The notes: generated by a model not told the origin, from the sequence alone. Positions 10,701 to 18,996 are shown, numbered from the stretch's first letter. The stretch: 64,000 nucleotides of DNA from Sphingomonadaceae bacterium (GCA_021732525.1 JAKFUU010000050.1:1-64000), one strand, 5' to 3'. A program made the numbers and translations.

Positions 10701-12320
10701 TATGATGTAACTGTGCCCTATGCGTCGCACACCCATTTTTCCAATAATGGCTTTGATGCGCGTATTTATGGCGGTGATAGCTCCAATGGGTTTGGCAATA
10801 CGCGGGTTATGCCATTTGATCCGACCAATTATGCCGTGCTGACGACCCGGGTTGGCGTAACACAAGACCCATGGAGAGGGTCGCTTTATAACTTCAGCTC
10901 TTTAGCAGCAGTATCCTCGACCTGGCTGAAATATACGCCATTCAATCAAGCCGGACGATCGCCCATTACGGGGCCTGGCGGTGTGCGTGATGATCGCTGT
11001 GCGATTGCAGAACCGGTGGTGCAATATATGTATAATGTCACAGCAAGGCGTCCGCATGATGCCACTCCTTATTCGACAATCGCGCTGGATTATCTAACAT
11101 CCTATGTCAGCGACCCCTATCATTGTTTTGAAAAAGGGCGCTGTGTGCCTTTGTTTAAGGGCGTTAACACGAGAAGGAATATTGGACTGCGCGGGCATTA
11201 TTATGGCTTTGGTGAAGCATCGCGCCCTGCCAACCAGTCTTATTATGTATCGGGCGGCCGTCCTTTCGATATGGCTAGCCGCTATAGCCCATGGACAACC
11301 AATGTACCTGCCTTTGGCACCGCAGCAGACAAACCTAGATTTGGCACCAACGAGATTGACTTGCCGCATGCGCATCAATTTCCGCATTGGGGTTCGCTGC
11401 TTTGGAGATCACCCGAGTTTGCGTTCCTTGGCCATAAATTCAGCGATCAGGCCCGGATGTATGAACCTTGGATATTGGGCACCAATGATCCTTTGCTATT
11501 TTCCGAACGTGGTGCGGCTTGGCAATATCTGCATGCGGCCCTGTGCTGGAAAACGGCATCGGCCAATTCGGATCGCTTGTATAGGCGCAGCGAGATTCTG
11601 GATTTTGTGATACAGGATTTCGAATGGTTCCACGATAATCATTTGAACAGCAGTCCGGGGTTCAACAATCCACCGGCCAATGTCATGGTGAATGGTGTAG
11701 TTGATCAAAGACGCACCATTTACGCCGCGGCGCAACGTTTTGGCATTATCAGCTCTGTGAGCGACGGATACGGGCAGCATGATTTCTTCATTGGCTATTG
11801 GCTGACCGCTCTGGGTATCGCGGAAAAATTGGGCTTTAACACTGCTGTGCGCAATGCTTCTTCCAAAGCATCTGCGGTGCTGACCTGGTTAATTGCAAAG
11901 CATCGCCAACGCATCATTGGCCGAATTGATCAAGCCAGCTTGACGGCCAATGCAAATGGCGATCCTTACATTTTCCGGCTTTGGACCAATGCCTCCATCA
12001 TTGCGGCTGGCGGCAACGTCGCGTCCTTGCCGCAAAATTACGCTGCACTCGCTGCGGTCAATGGTAGCACCGCGAGCTGGGATGTTTACAACAGCACGGG
12101 CGCGTCCCGTGACGGTCAAGGCATGGATCAATTGATTGCTGGGCCATCTGTGTTGAAAAATCAGTTGGGCCAAACGGGGTCTGATCTCGACATGGCGCTC
12201 GCTACAGCAACGACACGGCGAAATCAGAAAAGGACCGAACAAGAAGCTTTAGGTATCAATGGCGCCGGATCGAGCTGGTTCAGATATCTCCAGGCGGTTC
12301 ATAACCCAGCCGTCGGCTAA
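7752..12320 (+). CDS. Large orphan protein (1522 residues) with two N-terminal repeats and ConA-like segment
   Basis: Family not recognised. The start ATG 7752 is fixed by AGAAGGAG six bases upstream. Two tandem repeats of about 160 residues occupy residues 83-243 and 256-417, sharing TGVRWR/TAVRWR, NFWLPGWP/NFWLPDWP, GTAITLG and YPCIFSG/YPMIFGA. A proline-rich hinge (residues 465-479) follows, then a beta-rich part near 560-740 that resembles a LamG/concanavalin-type sandwich, then a 650-residue C-terminal region rich in W, Y and H, ending in helical segments (YLHAALCWKTA, HDFFIGYWLTALGIAEKLG) that could be an alpha/alpha toroid. No signal peptide, membrane segment or RTX motif is visible. 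It follows the glycosylation module directly and looks less GC-rich than its neighbours. A surface or tail-fibre-like role is only a guess. Confidence 0.75.
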   Translation: MFITGPSEIQFANGSAQENLALTLSSGQSPVALTVTSVPASVAAVRLNATSSPLTLGAALTQTQLGSLLVTRTANGSGLGAAIGSNATTGVRWRHYATGTAAPAFATTASGITQAQAVDAVRNGNFWLPGWPTSGTGTHTIDVLFSSGTAITLGRIMDMLVSLSYNGQTTEQWTGITARAITSTNGTAVTVGNILTIAANNSEPLSRKLIGGNVTGAASATWYGVRLEAVPIRYPCIFSGFTVQPTTASPIYGPIIGNSAVTAVRWRFFNTGTTAPALLSSTTGLTQAVAVQSVKDSNFWLPDWPGSSAGTKTVDILFDTGTAITLGQVRNMLASLNYGGQTSDQWGRITAKALTSSDGSAVQVRNNLTISANANEPNSQKLLNGLVTAATSARWFGIRFENVPPTYPMIFGAIGFQAITGTSGTSFDALATPVYFGVRAVDAIGDYADFIVAIGDSGTNFNAGTPPPSPPPPNPLPNPSGANAIIYGDPGTRFPLNITLGGVTGTHSLTIPAGLSLVQETVMQEPQSRASDYIFANAAGPFTPQQNNGGVSANTLAIVGPNASFDGTYLNLPKDTYLNGGAFGISLPTTADAATTQTPRSMTLNFVGILPVNETILVSLYSFSKGQFALTKHWEAGRLRAYVERDGRTVEFVSEPVVSTTALEDVSVEYIDNPTGAGGTLRFLRNGVAFGPSNVVPFKLRIPPDAVLNCNASIGNTSNSNAIRIRRVGVRMETLVAVSRFTPVVSGNVDSSIIERLFVDAATVSVPQPFRTISYQKAGNAAVSLDVVIGPLTVPAGQAYRAVLENWSTGSAVSHPNVLVMTKATKQNCKFEDAILFAQQPAWTECLPQGAVPVINGIEYRCEAIRMPGYIQFQFGYDWSAASMPDNPFGDPTGKESYMVPHKWRIEDQAGNVLATIQRPDGGPLNGSDIPRIFSGSYDGNGVAITNATNRWYPHGTVRSGVIWRSRTPDAYPQTFVTTNLPRYDVTVPYASHTHFSNNGFDARIYGGDSSNGFGNTRVMPFDPTNYAVLTTRVGVTQDPWRGSLYNFSSLAAVSSTWLKYTPFNQAGRSPITGPGGVRDDRCAIAEPVVQYMYNVTARRPHDATPYSTIALDYLTSYVSDPYHCFEKGRCVPLFKGVNTRRNIGLRGHYYGFGEASRPANQSYYVSGGRPFDMASRYSPWTTNVPAFGTAADKPRFGTNEIDLPHAHQFPHWGSLLWRSPEFAFLGHKFSDQARMYEPWILGTNDPLLFSERGAAWQYLHAALCWKTASANSDRLYRRSEILDFVIQDFEWFHDNHLNSSPGFNNPPANVMVNGVVDQRRTIYAAAQRFGIISSVSDGYGQHDFFIGYWLTALGIAEKLGFNTAVRNASSKASAVLTWLIAKHRQRIIGRIDQASLTANANGDPYIFRLWTNASIIAAGGNVASLPQNYAALAAVNGSTASWDVYNSTGASRDGQGMDQLIAGPSVLKNQLGQTGSDLDMALATATTRRNQKRTEQEALGINGAGSSWFRYLQAVHNPAVG

Positions 12321-12348
12321 CCATGATGTATAGGTCCTGATCCTAAAT

Positions 12349-12378
12349 AGCGGCCCTGTATCAAAATGCAGGGCCGCT
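12349..12378 (+). terminator. Hairpin after the large orphan gene
   Basis: A perfect 10-base-pair stem, AGCGGCCCTG (12349-12358) with CAGGGCCGCT (12369-12378), around a 10-base loop, 28 bases after the stop codon. It is followed by AACCCAAAA rather than a T-run, so it is not a classical intrinsic terminator, but it is the likely 3' end structure of the upstream mRNA. Confidence 0.55.
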
Positions 12379-12470
12379 AACCCAAAATATGCGGATCAAA
12401 AAAATAAGGCGCAGCAACAGCCATCCAACGGTGTATGGCTCCGATGTTTTTGATTGCGGTGTAAATAAAA

Positions 12471-12546
12471 TGGTGGACGTAGCAAGGTTTGAACTTGCGA
12501 CCCCTGCAATGTCAATGCAGTGCTCTACCGCTGAGCTATACGTCCA
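12471..12546 (-). tRNA. tRNA-Val (anticodon GAC)
   Basis: Read on the minus strand, the 76 bases fold as a full cloverleaf. The acceptor stem TGGACGT pairs perfectly with ACGTCCA, the D arm contains AGCTCAGCGGTAGAGC, and the anticodon stem CTGCA/TGCAG encloses loop TTGACAT, giving anticodon GAC, which reads valine codons GUC/GUU. The T arm contains GTTCAAA, and the 3' CCA is encoded. Small open frames over this locus are artefacts of the tRNA. Confidence 0.97.
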
Positions 12547-12575
12547 TCAAGCGAGCGCATTTAGCGGGGCTTGCG

Positions 12576-12602
12576 ATTCTAAACAAGTCCAAACTTGGTC
12601 AA
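12576..12602 (-). promoter_or_regulatory. Candidate promoter of tRNA-Val
   Basis: On the minus strand TTGACC (12602-12597) and TAGAAT (12581-12576) resemble -35 and -10 boxes, separated by 15 bases, about 30 bases upstream of the mature tRNA 5' end. The spacer is shorter than ideal. The position between cpdR-like gene and tRNA suits an independent tRNA promoter. Confidence 0.45.
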
Positions 12603-12626
12603 TCCGCTGCCCGTCAAATTTGCTGG

Positions 12627-13004
12627 TCAATTAAGGCCGCTGGCGCTTTCTTTGACAAAAAGCCGCTCTACTTCAAGCACAAGATCTTTAAGGTGGAACG
12701 GTTTGGACAGAATTTTGGCGTTGGGCAACGATTGTCCCGCACGCAGCACGACGCCGGAAAATCCGGTGATAAACATCACCTGCGTGCGCGGTGAAACCTT
12801 GCTGCAATGGCGGGCGAGTTCGATCCCGTCCATTTCCGGCATAACAATATCGGTCAGTAACAGGTCGAAATCTTCGCTTTCGAGCAGCGGAGCCGCCTCC
12901 GTCCCGCGGTCAACCGACACCACATCATAACCCGATTTTTCCAGCGCGCGCGCAAGATATTCCCGCATGGCCTGTTCATCTTCGGCGAGCAAAATTCGGG
13001 TCAT
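12627..13004 (-). CDS. cpdR: CpdR-like single-domain response regulator
   Basis: A 125-residue stand-alone receiver domain. The acidic pocket (EDE near residue 9), phosphoacceptor aspartate in LLLTDIVMPEMDG (about residue 51), the threonine/serine switch FITGFSG and the lysine in LSKPFHL are all in place; there is no output domain. This is the length and sequence type of CpdR, which in Caulobacter controls ClpXP-dependent proteolysis through the CckA-ChpT phosphorelay. The start at ATG 13004 has AGGAAG upstream; the longer open frame adds unrelated residues. The CpdR name is by similarity of the whole protein, and other single-domain receivers are possible. Confidence 0.8.
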   Translation of the reverse strand: MTRILLAEDEQAMREYLARALEKSGYDVVSVDRGTEAAPLLESEDFDLLLTDIVMPEMDGIELARHCSKVSPRTQVMFITGFSGVVLRAGQSLPNAKILSKPFHLKDLVLEVERLFVKESASGLN

Positions 13005-13150
13005 CAGTCTTCCTATAATGTTTCGGGCGCTGTTTGTGCTGCGCGCTGTTTCTAATGCGTATAACGCGATAGATTTAATTTTTTCTACCTTCATAGAAAA
13101 AATCTGTCAAAAAGATCGGATTCGGCAATTATTTTGGAAAAGCGCAGCGG

Positions 13151-14017
13151 ATGTGGGCAGCAACAGCGGGTTTTGCAACCCATAACGCCGATGATCCTCA
13201 AATTCCCCTTTTGCTTTCGGTGCCGCATGCGGGCCGTGATTATCCCGCTGCGTTATTTGACAATTTGCGTATTCCCCCCGGCTGTTTGCTGCGTTTGGAG
13301 GACCGCTATGCCGATATATTGACGCGGGCGGCGGTGGCGGCTTCGGTGCCCACGATAATCGCCACCCGCGCACGCGCCTGGATCGATCTTAATCGCAGCG
13401 AACAAGATATCGATGCAGCGATGGTCGAAGGGTTGAATGCGGCGGATTACCCCGCAGCCGGAGCAAAACAGCGCGGCGGTTTGGGGCTGATTCCGCGGCG
13501 GTTATCGGGCGCGGGCGACATTTGGAAATCGCGTTTTACCGCCGATGACGTAACGGCGCGCATTGCAAATTATCACCGGCCTTATCATGACCGGGTGGCG
13601 GGCCAGTTGAAAGCCATCAGCGCGCGGTTTGGCACGGCGTTATTGCTCGATTTGCATTCGATGCCGCCCTTGGCCAATATCGCGGCGAAAGATCCGCCGC
13701 GATTCGTTGTGGGCGATCTATTCGGGTGCAGCGCAGCGGGGCATTTTTCCGATCTGGCGGTATCTTATTTTCGCGCGCGGGGTTTTGCTGCCGCGCTGAA
13801 TTATCCTTATTCGGGCGATTATATTTTGCGCCGGCACGCCAATCCGGCGGGTCATATTCATGCCTTGCAATTGGAGGTTGACCGGTCGCTTTATCTGGAT
13901 GCCGATTTGCGTGAGCCTACTGCGAATGCGGCCCAAATTGCCGATTTGATCGCTGGTCTGATCCGCTTATTGGCCGATGCGGCCGCTGGTCATGCTATGC
14001 CGGTTGCGGCGGAGTAA
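13151..14017 (+). CDS. N-formylglutamate amidohydrolase family protein
   Basis: A 288-residue protein of the N-formylglutamate amidohydrolase (HutG/FGase, PF05013) family. It begins with the signature LLLSVPHAGRDYP (about residues 20-32), keeps ARAWIDLNRSEQDID (about residues 74-88), YHRPYH, and LLLDLHSMPP, which together supply the metal and substrate ligands. The reaction is hydrolysis of N-formyl-L-glutamate to formate and glutamate, the last step of one histidine degradation route. No hut genes are nearby, so the physiological substrate may differ. The gene is convergent with the helicase gene, with two bases between stops. Confidence 0.88.
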   Translation: MWAATAGFATHNADDPQIPLLLSVPHAGRDYPAALFDNLRIPPGCLLRLEDRYADILTRAAVAASVPTIIATRARAWIDLNRSEQDIDAAMVEGLNAADYPAAGAKQRGGLGLIPRRLSGAGDIWKSRFTADDVTARIANYHRPYHDRVAGQLKAISARFGTALLLDLHSMPPLANIAAKDPPRFVVGDLFGCSAAGHFSDLAVSYFRARGFAAALNYPYSGDYILRRHANPAGHIHALQLEVDRSLYLDADLREPTANAAQIADLIAGLIRLLADAAAGHAMPVAAE

Positions 14018-14019
14018 AA

Positions 14020-15375
14020 TTACCGGCCAAAACCCACGGCCAGAAAATCTGGCATGGGTCCGTTCCAGCCATCGTCGCTATCGCCCGCTGGCGCCGCGCT
14101 GCGGCTTGATTTTTGCGTTGGTTTATTTTTTTGAACGGGTGTTTTTGGGGCCGCTTCGCCTTTGCTGGTAGCGCGGGCGGCGGCAGGGCTGCGCTTTCCA
14201 GCTGTTTTGCGCGGCGGGCTTGCCGCTTCGCCATCGCCGCTTGCCGGATGCGACGCCGCCGTAGAATCGGCGCTGCGCTCGATGGCATAGCCAATCAGCT
14301 TTTGGATATTATCAATCGCCTCGGCATCCGCCTTGGTTACGAAGGTAAAGGCTTTGCCTTTGGCGCCCGCCCGGCCCGTGCGCCCGATGCGGTGAACATA
14401 ATCATCGGGGTGCCAGGGCGCATCGAAATTAACCACATGGCTGACCCCCTTAATGTCCAAGCCGCGCGCGGCGACATCGGATGCGACCAGAAAGTTGATG
14501 GTGCCTTTTTTGAAAGCCTCCAACTGCGCCTGCCGCGATGCCTGATCGATGTCACCGTGAATCTCGCCCGACCGAAATCCTTTGCTGGACAGCCATTTGT
14601 TCAATTCCCGGACCGTCGTTTTGCGGTTGCAAAAGATAATCCCTGTCTCCACCTTTTCATCGCGGAGCAGTTTGGCCAGCATGTCGCGTTTTTTGTTCGG
14701 CGCGACATCAACCAAACGCTGCTCGATATTTTTATTGGCGGTGGCGGGGCGTGCCACTTCGATATATTTCGGGTTGGTAAGGAATTTGTCGGCCAGCTTT
14801 TTGATCGGCGGCGGCATCGTCGCGCTGAATAACAAGGTCTGACGCTGCGCCGGCAGCTTTGTGCATATTTCCTCAATATCGGGGATGAAACCCATATCGA
14901 GCATCCGGTCGGCCTCATCAATCACCAGCAGATCGCAGCCGTTGAGCAAAATATTGCCGCGCCCAAATAAGTCCATCAACCGCCCCGGCGTGGCGATCAG
15001 AACATCGACGCCTTTTTCCAGCGCCTTGACCTGATCCCCCATCGATACCCCGCCGATCAGCAGCGCCATCGAAAGCTTGTGATATTTGCCGTATTTTTCA
15101 AAATTTTCCGCCACCTGCGCGGCCAATTCGCGCGTAGGTTCCAAAATTAAAGATCGCGGCATGCGCGCGCGCGCGCGTCCTTGCGCCAAAATATCGATCA
15201 TCGGCAGCACGAAAGAGGCGGTTTTGCCCGTTCCCGTTTGAGCAATGCCGATAATGTCCTTCATCATCAAAACCGGCGGGATCGCCTGTTCCTGAATCGG
15301 CGTCAGCTCGCTATAGCCCGCCTCGCTTACGGCGCGCAGCAATTCATCAGAAAGGCCGATGTCGGCAAATAGCAT
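14020..15375 (-). CDS. DEAD-box ATP-dependent RNA helicase (RhlE-like)
   Basis: A 451-residue superfamily 2 helicase. Motifs appear in order: Q motif (LTPIQEQAIPPVL), I (AQTGTGKT), Ia (PTRELA), Ib (TPGRLMDL), II (DEAD), III (SAT), IV (IIFCNRK), V (VASDVAARGLDI) and VI (HRIGRTGRAG). The core ends near residue 370 and is followed by a basic, low-complexity tail rich in K, S, A and P, as in RhlE proteins that bind RNA non-specifically. Likely roles are ribosome assembly or mRNA turnover. The specific RhlE label is by overall similarity. Confidence 0.93.
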   Translation of the reverse strand: MLFADIGLSDELLRAVSEAGYSELTPIQEQAIPPVLMMKDIIGIAQTGTGKTASFVLPMIDILAQGRARARMPRSLILEPTRELAAQVAENFEKYGKYHKLSMALLIGGVSMGDQVKALEKGVDVLIATPGRLMDLFGRGNILLNGCDLLVIDEADRMLDMGFIPDIEEICTKLPAQRQTLLFSATMPPPIKKLADKFLTNPKYIEVARPATANKNIEQRLVDVAPNKKRDMLAKLLRDEKVETGIIFCNRKTTVRELNKWLSSKGFRSGEIHGDIDQASRQAQLEAFKKGTINFLVASDVAARGLDIKGVSHVVNFDAPWHPDDYVHRIGRTGRAGAKGKAFTFVTKADAEAIDNIQKLIGYAIERSADSTAASHPASGDGEAASPPRKTAGKRSPAAARATSKGEAAPKTPVQKNKPTQKSSRSAAPAGDSDDGWNGPMPDFLAVGFGR

Positions 15376-15511
15376 AGCAGGGTGTCCGGAAAAGTCATTT
15401 GTCTGCGCCGCCGATGACGGCCGCGCATATTGCCCCGCGCTTAAGCGATCCGCCCGCTAAATGTCAAGAAAATTGCCGTGGAGCAGAACGGGAACCGTTA
15501 TTGCCCGCCAG
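15376..15511. other. Intergenic, no feature seen
   Basis: The 136 bases between the helicase start and the next minus-strand stop hold the helicase promoter region. No clear promoter boxes, repeats or hairpin with a T-run are visible. Confidence 0.4.
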
Positions 15512-16051
15512 CTATTTGGCCACCATCAACCGAAATTTTTCTATTTCGCATTTTGCCCCGGTTCGCGCATGGATGATATCGCGGTCCTCGCAAAGATTGC
15601 CGTCGCTGGCCCGGTCGACATAAGCCCCCGCGTAAAATTCCCGCGCCAGGCAGCCGCCGCCCAAATAGGCCCGGATAAGCGAGCCATCGCGCGCCAAAAG
15701 CTCCAGGCTTTCATTTTTGTCCAAACTGTCGCGAAAACCCAAAATTTGCGTCATCGCATAGCATTTTTTCCCCTTTTTTTCGGAAAATTTACGCGGCGCG
15801 GCCGCTACATTCCCGCTGACGGCCGCGGGCCGAAGCCGGGGCACCCGAATGATAATCCGGCTTTCAACGCGCAATTGAAAATAGCCACCGGCCGGTTCGA
15901 TCAACGGCGTCATCTGACGGCCGATCAGCCGGAACCCCTCGCTGTCCTGCGCCGCCAAACTGCCCGCGGCAAGCCCGGCGATCAACGCAAAATAGACCAG
16001 AAAAATTCGCAACCGAATGTCCAAAAATAATGCTATCCTGCGACGCCTCAT
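15512..16051 (-). CDS. Conserved-type hypothetical exported protein
   Basis: Not recognised. From ATG 16051 the protein has 179 residues: a basic start (MRRRRIALFLDIRLR), a hydrophobic core (IFLVYFALIAGLAAG) and a plausible signal-peptidase site SLAAQ, so it is probably secreted to the periplasm. The mature part contains four cysteines in the second half (KKCYAM, GGCLAREF, NLCEDRD, GAKCEIEK), suggesting disulfide bonds. An upstream ATG at 16075 is possible; neither start has a good ribosome binding site. It is divergent from the FAD-linked dehydrogenase gene. Confidence 0.6.
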   Translation of the reverse strand: MRRRRIALFLDIRLRIFLVYFALIAGLAAGSLAAQDSEGFRLIGRQMTPLIEPAGGYFQLRVESRIIIRVPRLRPAAVSGNVAAAPRKFSEKKGKKCYAMTQILGFRDSLDKNESLELLARDGSLIRAYLGGGCLAREFYAGAYVDRASDGNLCEDRDIIHARTGAKCEIEKFRLMVAK

Positions 16052-16129
16052 ATACAATAGATTTGAACGTGACATTAATTGATTTGGCCGCAGGGCCGGG
16101 GCGAAAGATTTTTGGACGATGACGAAGCT

Positions 16130-17569
16130 ATGACGAATGACGCTGCAAATCAAACCGCGCTGGACGCCTTTCGAGAAATTTTAGGGCCAAAAGGCTATAA
16201 CGACAATGCCGATGATCTTGCGCCCTGGTTAACCGATTGGCGCGGCCGTTACACCGGCAAGGCAAGCGCGATGCTGTCCCCGGCCAACAGCGATGAAGTG
16301 GCGGCGGTGGTGAAGATAGCGGCAAAATATCGCACGGCGTTGGTGCCGCAAGGCGGCAACAGCGGTATGGTGGCGGGGGCCACGCCCGACGACAGCGGCA
16401 ATGCGGCGCTATTGTCGCTGCGGCGGATGAACCGCATTTTGAACATCGATACACAGGCGCGCAGCGTGACCTGCGAAGCGGGTGTTATCCTGCAAAATCT
16501 GCATGAGGCCGTTGCCGCCCAAAATTTGCGCTTCCCGCTGACCTTGGGGGGCAAGGGGTCGGCCACCATCGGCGGGTTAATTTCCACCAATGCCGGCGGA
16601 ACCCAGGTGCTGCGCCATGGCACCATGCGCGCGCTGGTCGAAGGCGTGGAGGCGGTGCTGCCCGATGGGTCGCGATATGAGGGCCTAGCACCGCTCAAAA
16701 AAGACAATCGCGGGTATGATCTGAAACATTTGATGATCGGCGCGGAAGGCACGCTGGGCATCGTGACGGCGGCAACATTACAGCTTGCACCGGCGTTGAT
16801 CGACCGCTGCGTGGTGTGGGCGGGCACCGACAGCCCGCAGGATGCTTACCGCTTGCTGTTGTTCGTGCAATCGCGGCTGCGCGGCGCGCTCGAAGGTTTT
16901 GAACTGATGCCAGCGGAGGCCATTGACAATGTGGTCGCGCATATCGGCGGCACCCGCGCGCCGCTCACTGCGCGGCATCGCTGGCATGTGCTGATGGAGA
17001 TCGTCCAAGATGACGGCGCCGCGCCCGCGCCGCAAGACATGGCGGCGGATTGTGTGGGCGATGCGTTGGAAGCGGAATTGATCGCTGATGCGGTGCTGTC
17101 CGCCAACGAAGCGCAGGCCGAAGCTTTCTGGAAAATTCGCGATTCGATTGCGGAGGCGGAACGCGCCGAGGGCCCCGCGCTGCAACATGACATCAGCGTG
17201 CCGGTGGCCGATATGGCGCGGTTTATTATCGACGAAACACCCAAGGTTGAACGCGCCTTTGCCGGCACGCAAGTGATCGCCTTTGGCCATTTGGGGGATG
17301 GCAATATCCATTATCATGTCAAAGCGCCCGGCGGCGTTGTCCCCGCCGATTGGTATGCCGAATATAGCGGCCCAATCGCCCGTTTTGTCTATGACCGGGT
17401 GGCGGAATATAAAGGATCCATTTCGGCGGAACATGGTATCGGTCAGCTTAAAATTGGTGATTTGGCCCGGCTGGCCGATCCTGCGCGGCTTTCGGTGCTG
17501 CGGGCTGTAAAAATGGCGCTGGACCCCGGCGGAATTATGAACCCTGGAAAGCTGGTTCCCCTTGCCTAG
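16130..17569 (+). CDS. FAD-linked 2-hydroxyacid dehydrogenase (GlcD/D2HGDH-like)
   Basis: A 479-residue flavoprotein with an N-terminal FAD_binding_4 domain (LVPQGGNSGMVAGA, GLISTNAGGTQVLRHG, GAEGTLGIVTAATLQ) and a C-terminal FAD-oxidase domain (AFGHLGDGNIHYHV, with the metal-binding histidines, and SAEHGIGQLK). Enzymes of this type oxidise D-lactate, glycolate or D-2-hydroxyglutarate and pass electrons to quinone or an electron-transfer flavoprotein. The ATG at 16130 was preferred over a TTG at 16079, which would add 17 atypical residues. Overall it most resembles the D-2-hydroxyglutarate dehydrogenase branch, but the substrate is not decided. Confidence 0.88.
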   Translation: MTNDAANQTALDAFREILGPKGYNDNADDLAPWLTDWRGRYTGKASAMLSPANSDEVAAVVKIAAKYRTALVPQGGNSGMVAGATPDDSGNAALLSLRRMNRILNIDTQARSVTCEAGVILQNLHEAVAAQNLRFPLTLGGKGSATIGGLISTNAGGTQVLRHGTMRALVEGVEAVLPDGSRYEGLAPLKKDNRGYDLKHLMIGAEGTLGIVTAATLQLAPALIDRCVVWAGTDSPQDAYRLLLFVQSRLRGALEGFELMPAEAIDNVVAHIGGTRAPLTARHRWHVLMEIVQDDGAAPAPQDMAADCVGDALEAELIADAVLSANEAQAEAFWKIRDSIAEAERAEGPALQHDISVPVADMARFIIDETPKVERAFAGTQVIAFGHLGDGNIHYHVKAPGGVVPADWYAEYSGPIARFVYDRVAEYKGSISAEHGIGQLKIGDLARLADPARLSVLRAVKMALDPGGIMNPGKLVPLA

Positions 17570-17626
17570 CAGGTAAGCTTTGCATAAAGCGCCGGATCAT
17601 TATTTTAATTTAATATGGAGTTTCCA

Positions 17627-18415
17627 ATGGCAACAGCCGCCGCGCCGCAAAATCTTCCGCTTTTTTACAAAGACCTCATCCCGCTAAACAGCAATGAACA
17701 TGCCGATTGGAAAACAAAGTCGCTGGATGATGCGAAATTTATGGAGGGGCAGCATGCCATTCCCTTGACGATCGAAGAGTTTATTCCTGCGGGCCGTCAT
17801 TATCCGATTATCTTTTCGGCGTCGGACAATCCGGTTCCTTTGGTGTTGATGGGTTTGAATGAAGGCGTGAATATCTTCATGGACGAACAAGGCAAATTCA
17901 CCAACCCGGTGTATTTGCCCGCTTATATCCGCCGTTATCCCTTTCTGCTCGCCCGGTTAAACCCCAATAGCGATGAATTATCGCTGTGCTTTGACCCGAC
18001 CAGCGGATCGATTGGCGAATTGAAAAAGGAAAAAGCGGCGCTGGCCCTGTTTGAAGATGCCAAGCCATCCGAAAATACACAGAATATCTTGAAATTCTGC
18101 GAAGATTTTGAACGGGCCGGTGTCAATACGCAGGCCTTTATGGAAGAGCTCAAGAAATATGAATTGCTGATGGACGGCGAAGTATCGATCCAGCAAGCCG
18201 ATGTTGAAAAACCTTTCATCTATCGTGGTTTCAAAATGATCGATGAGGAAAAATTGCGCAATTTAACCGGCGATAAACTGCGCAAAATGAATCAGAATGG
18301 CATGTTGCCGCTTATCCATGCGCATCTTTTTTCCTTGCAATTGATGCGCGAAATATTTGCACAGCAAGTGCAACAAGGTAAGATGCCGCAAATTACCAAT
18401 GCGCCGATGGCCTGA
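17627..18415 (+). CDS. SapC-family protein
   Basis: A 262-residue protein of the SapC type (PF07277), named after a protein encoded in the Campylobacter S-layer gene region. The family pattern PLFYKDLIPLNSNEHADW near the start, and FIPAGRHYPIIFSA, YIRRYPFLLA and GSIGELKKEKAALALF in order, are present. The function is unknown; no signal peptide or membrane helix is seen. The start at ATG 17627 has GGAG six bases upstream (17617-17620); an in-frame ATG at 17615 would itself contain that site. It stands between the dehydrogenase gene and cytochrome b561, all on the plus strand. Confidence 0.85.
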   Translation: MATAAAPQNLPLFYKDLIPLNSNEHADWKTKSLDDAKFMEGQHAIPLTIEEFIPAGRHYPIIFSASDNPVPLVLMGLNEGVNIFMDEQGKFTNPVYLPAYIRRYPFLLARLNPNSDELSLCFDPTSGSIGELKKEKAALALFEDAKPSENTQNILKFCEDFERAGVNTQAFMEELKKYELLMDGEVSIQQADVEKPFIYRGFKMIDEEKLRNLTGDKLRKMNQNGMLPLIHAHLFSLQLMREIFAQQVQQGKMPQITNAPMA

Positions 18416-18462
18416 TTTTTGCCGCTGGCCGCGCGGCTGAGTTTGAAATGGAGGAGGGCGAC

Positions 18463-18996
18463 ATGACCATGAGTAAATATTCAAAGGTTGCAATGATCTT
18501 TCACTGGGTCATTGCCGCGTTGGTGATCGCCAATATTGGCCTTGCCGAACTTACCGAAGATATGAGCCGGGCGGCGCGCGGTCCTTATATGGAGTTTCAC
18601 AAAAGCTTCGGTATCTGCATATTGTTCCTGACGCTGGGGCGGCTCGGTTGGCGGCTCAGCCACGCCCGCCCACCCTTGCCCGCGACGCTGAAAAATTGGG
18701 AAGTGATAATGTCCAAGGCCGTTCACTTTATATTTTATCTGCTGATGATTGGCATGCCGCTTAGTGGCTGGCTATGGATGTCCACTTATGGCCCGGATGC
18801 GGCCATTAGCATGTTTGGGCTGTTTAATATGCCGGTGCTGCCCGTCCAAGGCAATGAAGCGCTGGGCGACCTTTTGCACGAAGGGCATGAACTGGGCGGC
18901 AAGCTGATGCTGATATTGATTGGTTTGCATGTCGCCGGTGCCCTGAAGCATCAATTTATCGACCGGATCGCTTTTTTGCAGCGAATGTGGCCGTAA
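18463..18996 (+). CDS. Cytochrome b561 (YodB/YceJ-like, diheme)
   Basis: A 177-residue inner-membrane cytochrome b with four hydrophobic segments (about residues 10-30, 45-65, 85-105, 140-160). Candidate heme-ligand histidines are present near MIFHWVIAALV, YMEFHKSFGI, KAVHFIFYLLM and LIGLHVAGALKHQF, matching the small b561 family that moves electrons between the membrane quinone pool and periplasmic acceptors. The ATG at 18463 follows GGAGGAGGG with ideal spacing, so it was chosen over the in-frame ATG at 18448. A candidate regulatory RNA lies downstream. Confidence 0.92.
   Translation: MTMSKYSKVAMIFHWVIAALVIANIGLAELTEDMSRAARGPYMEFHKSFGICILFLTLGRLGWRLSHARPPLPATLKNWEVIMSKAVHFIFYLLMIGMPLSGWLWMSTYGPDAAISMFGLFNMPVLPVQGNEALGDLLHEGHELGGKLMLILIGLHVAGALKHQFIDRIAFLQRMWP

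Noticed and set aside
4534-12320. Prophage or genomic island
   Set aside because: No integrase, phage structural or lysis genes, no tRNA-derived direct repeat pair around it. Only the orphan gene shows deviating composition.
12389-12634. Short proteins overlapping the tRNA
   Set aside because: The peptide VARFELATPAM is the well-known false translation of tRNA genes.
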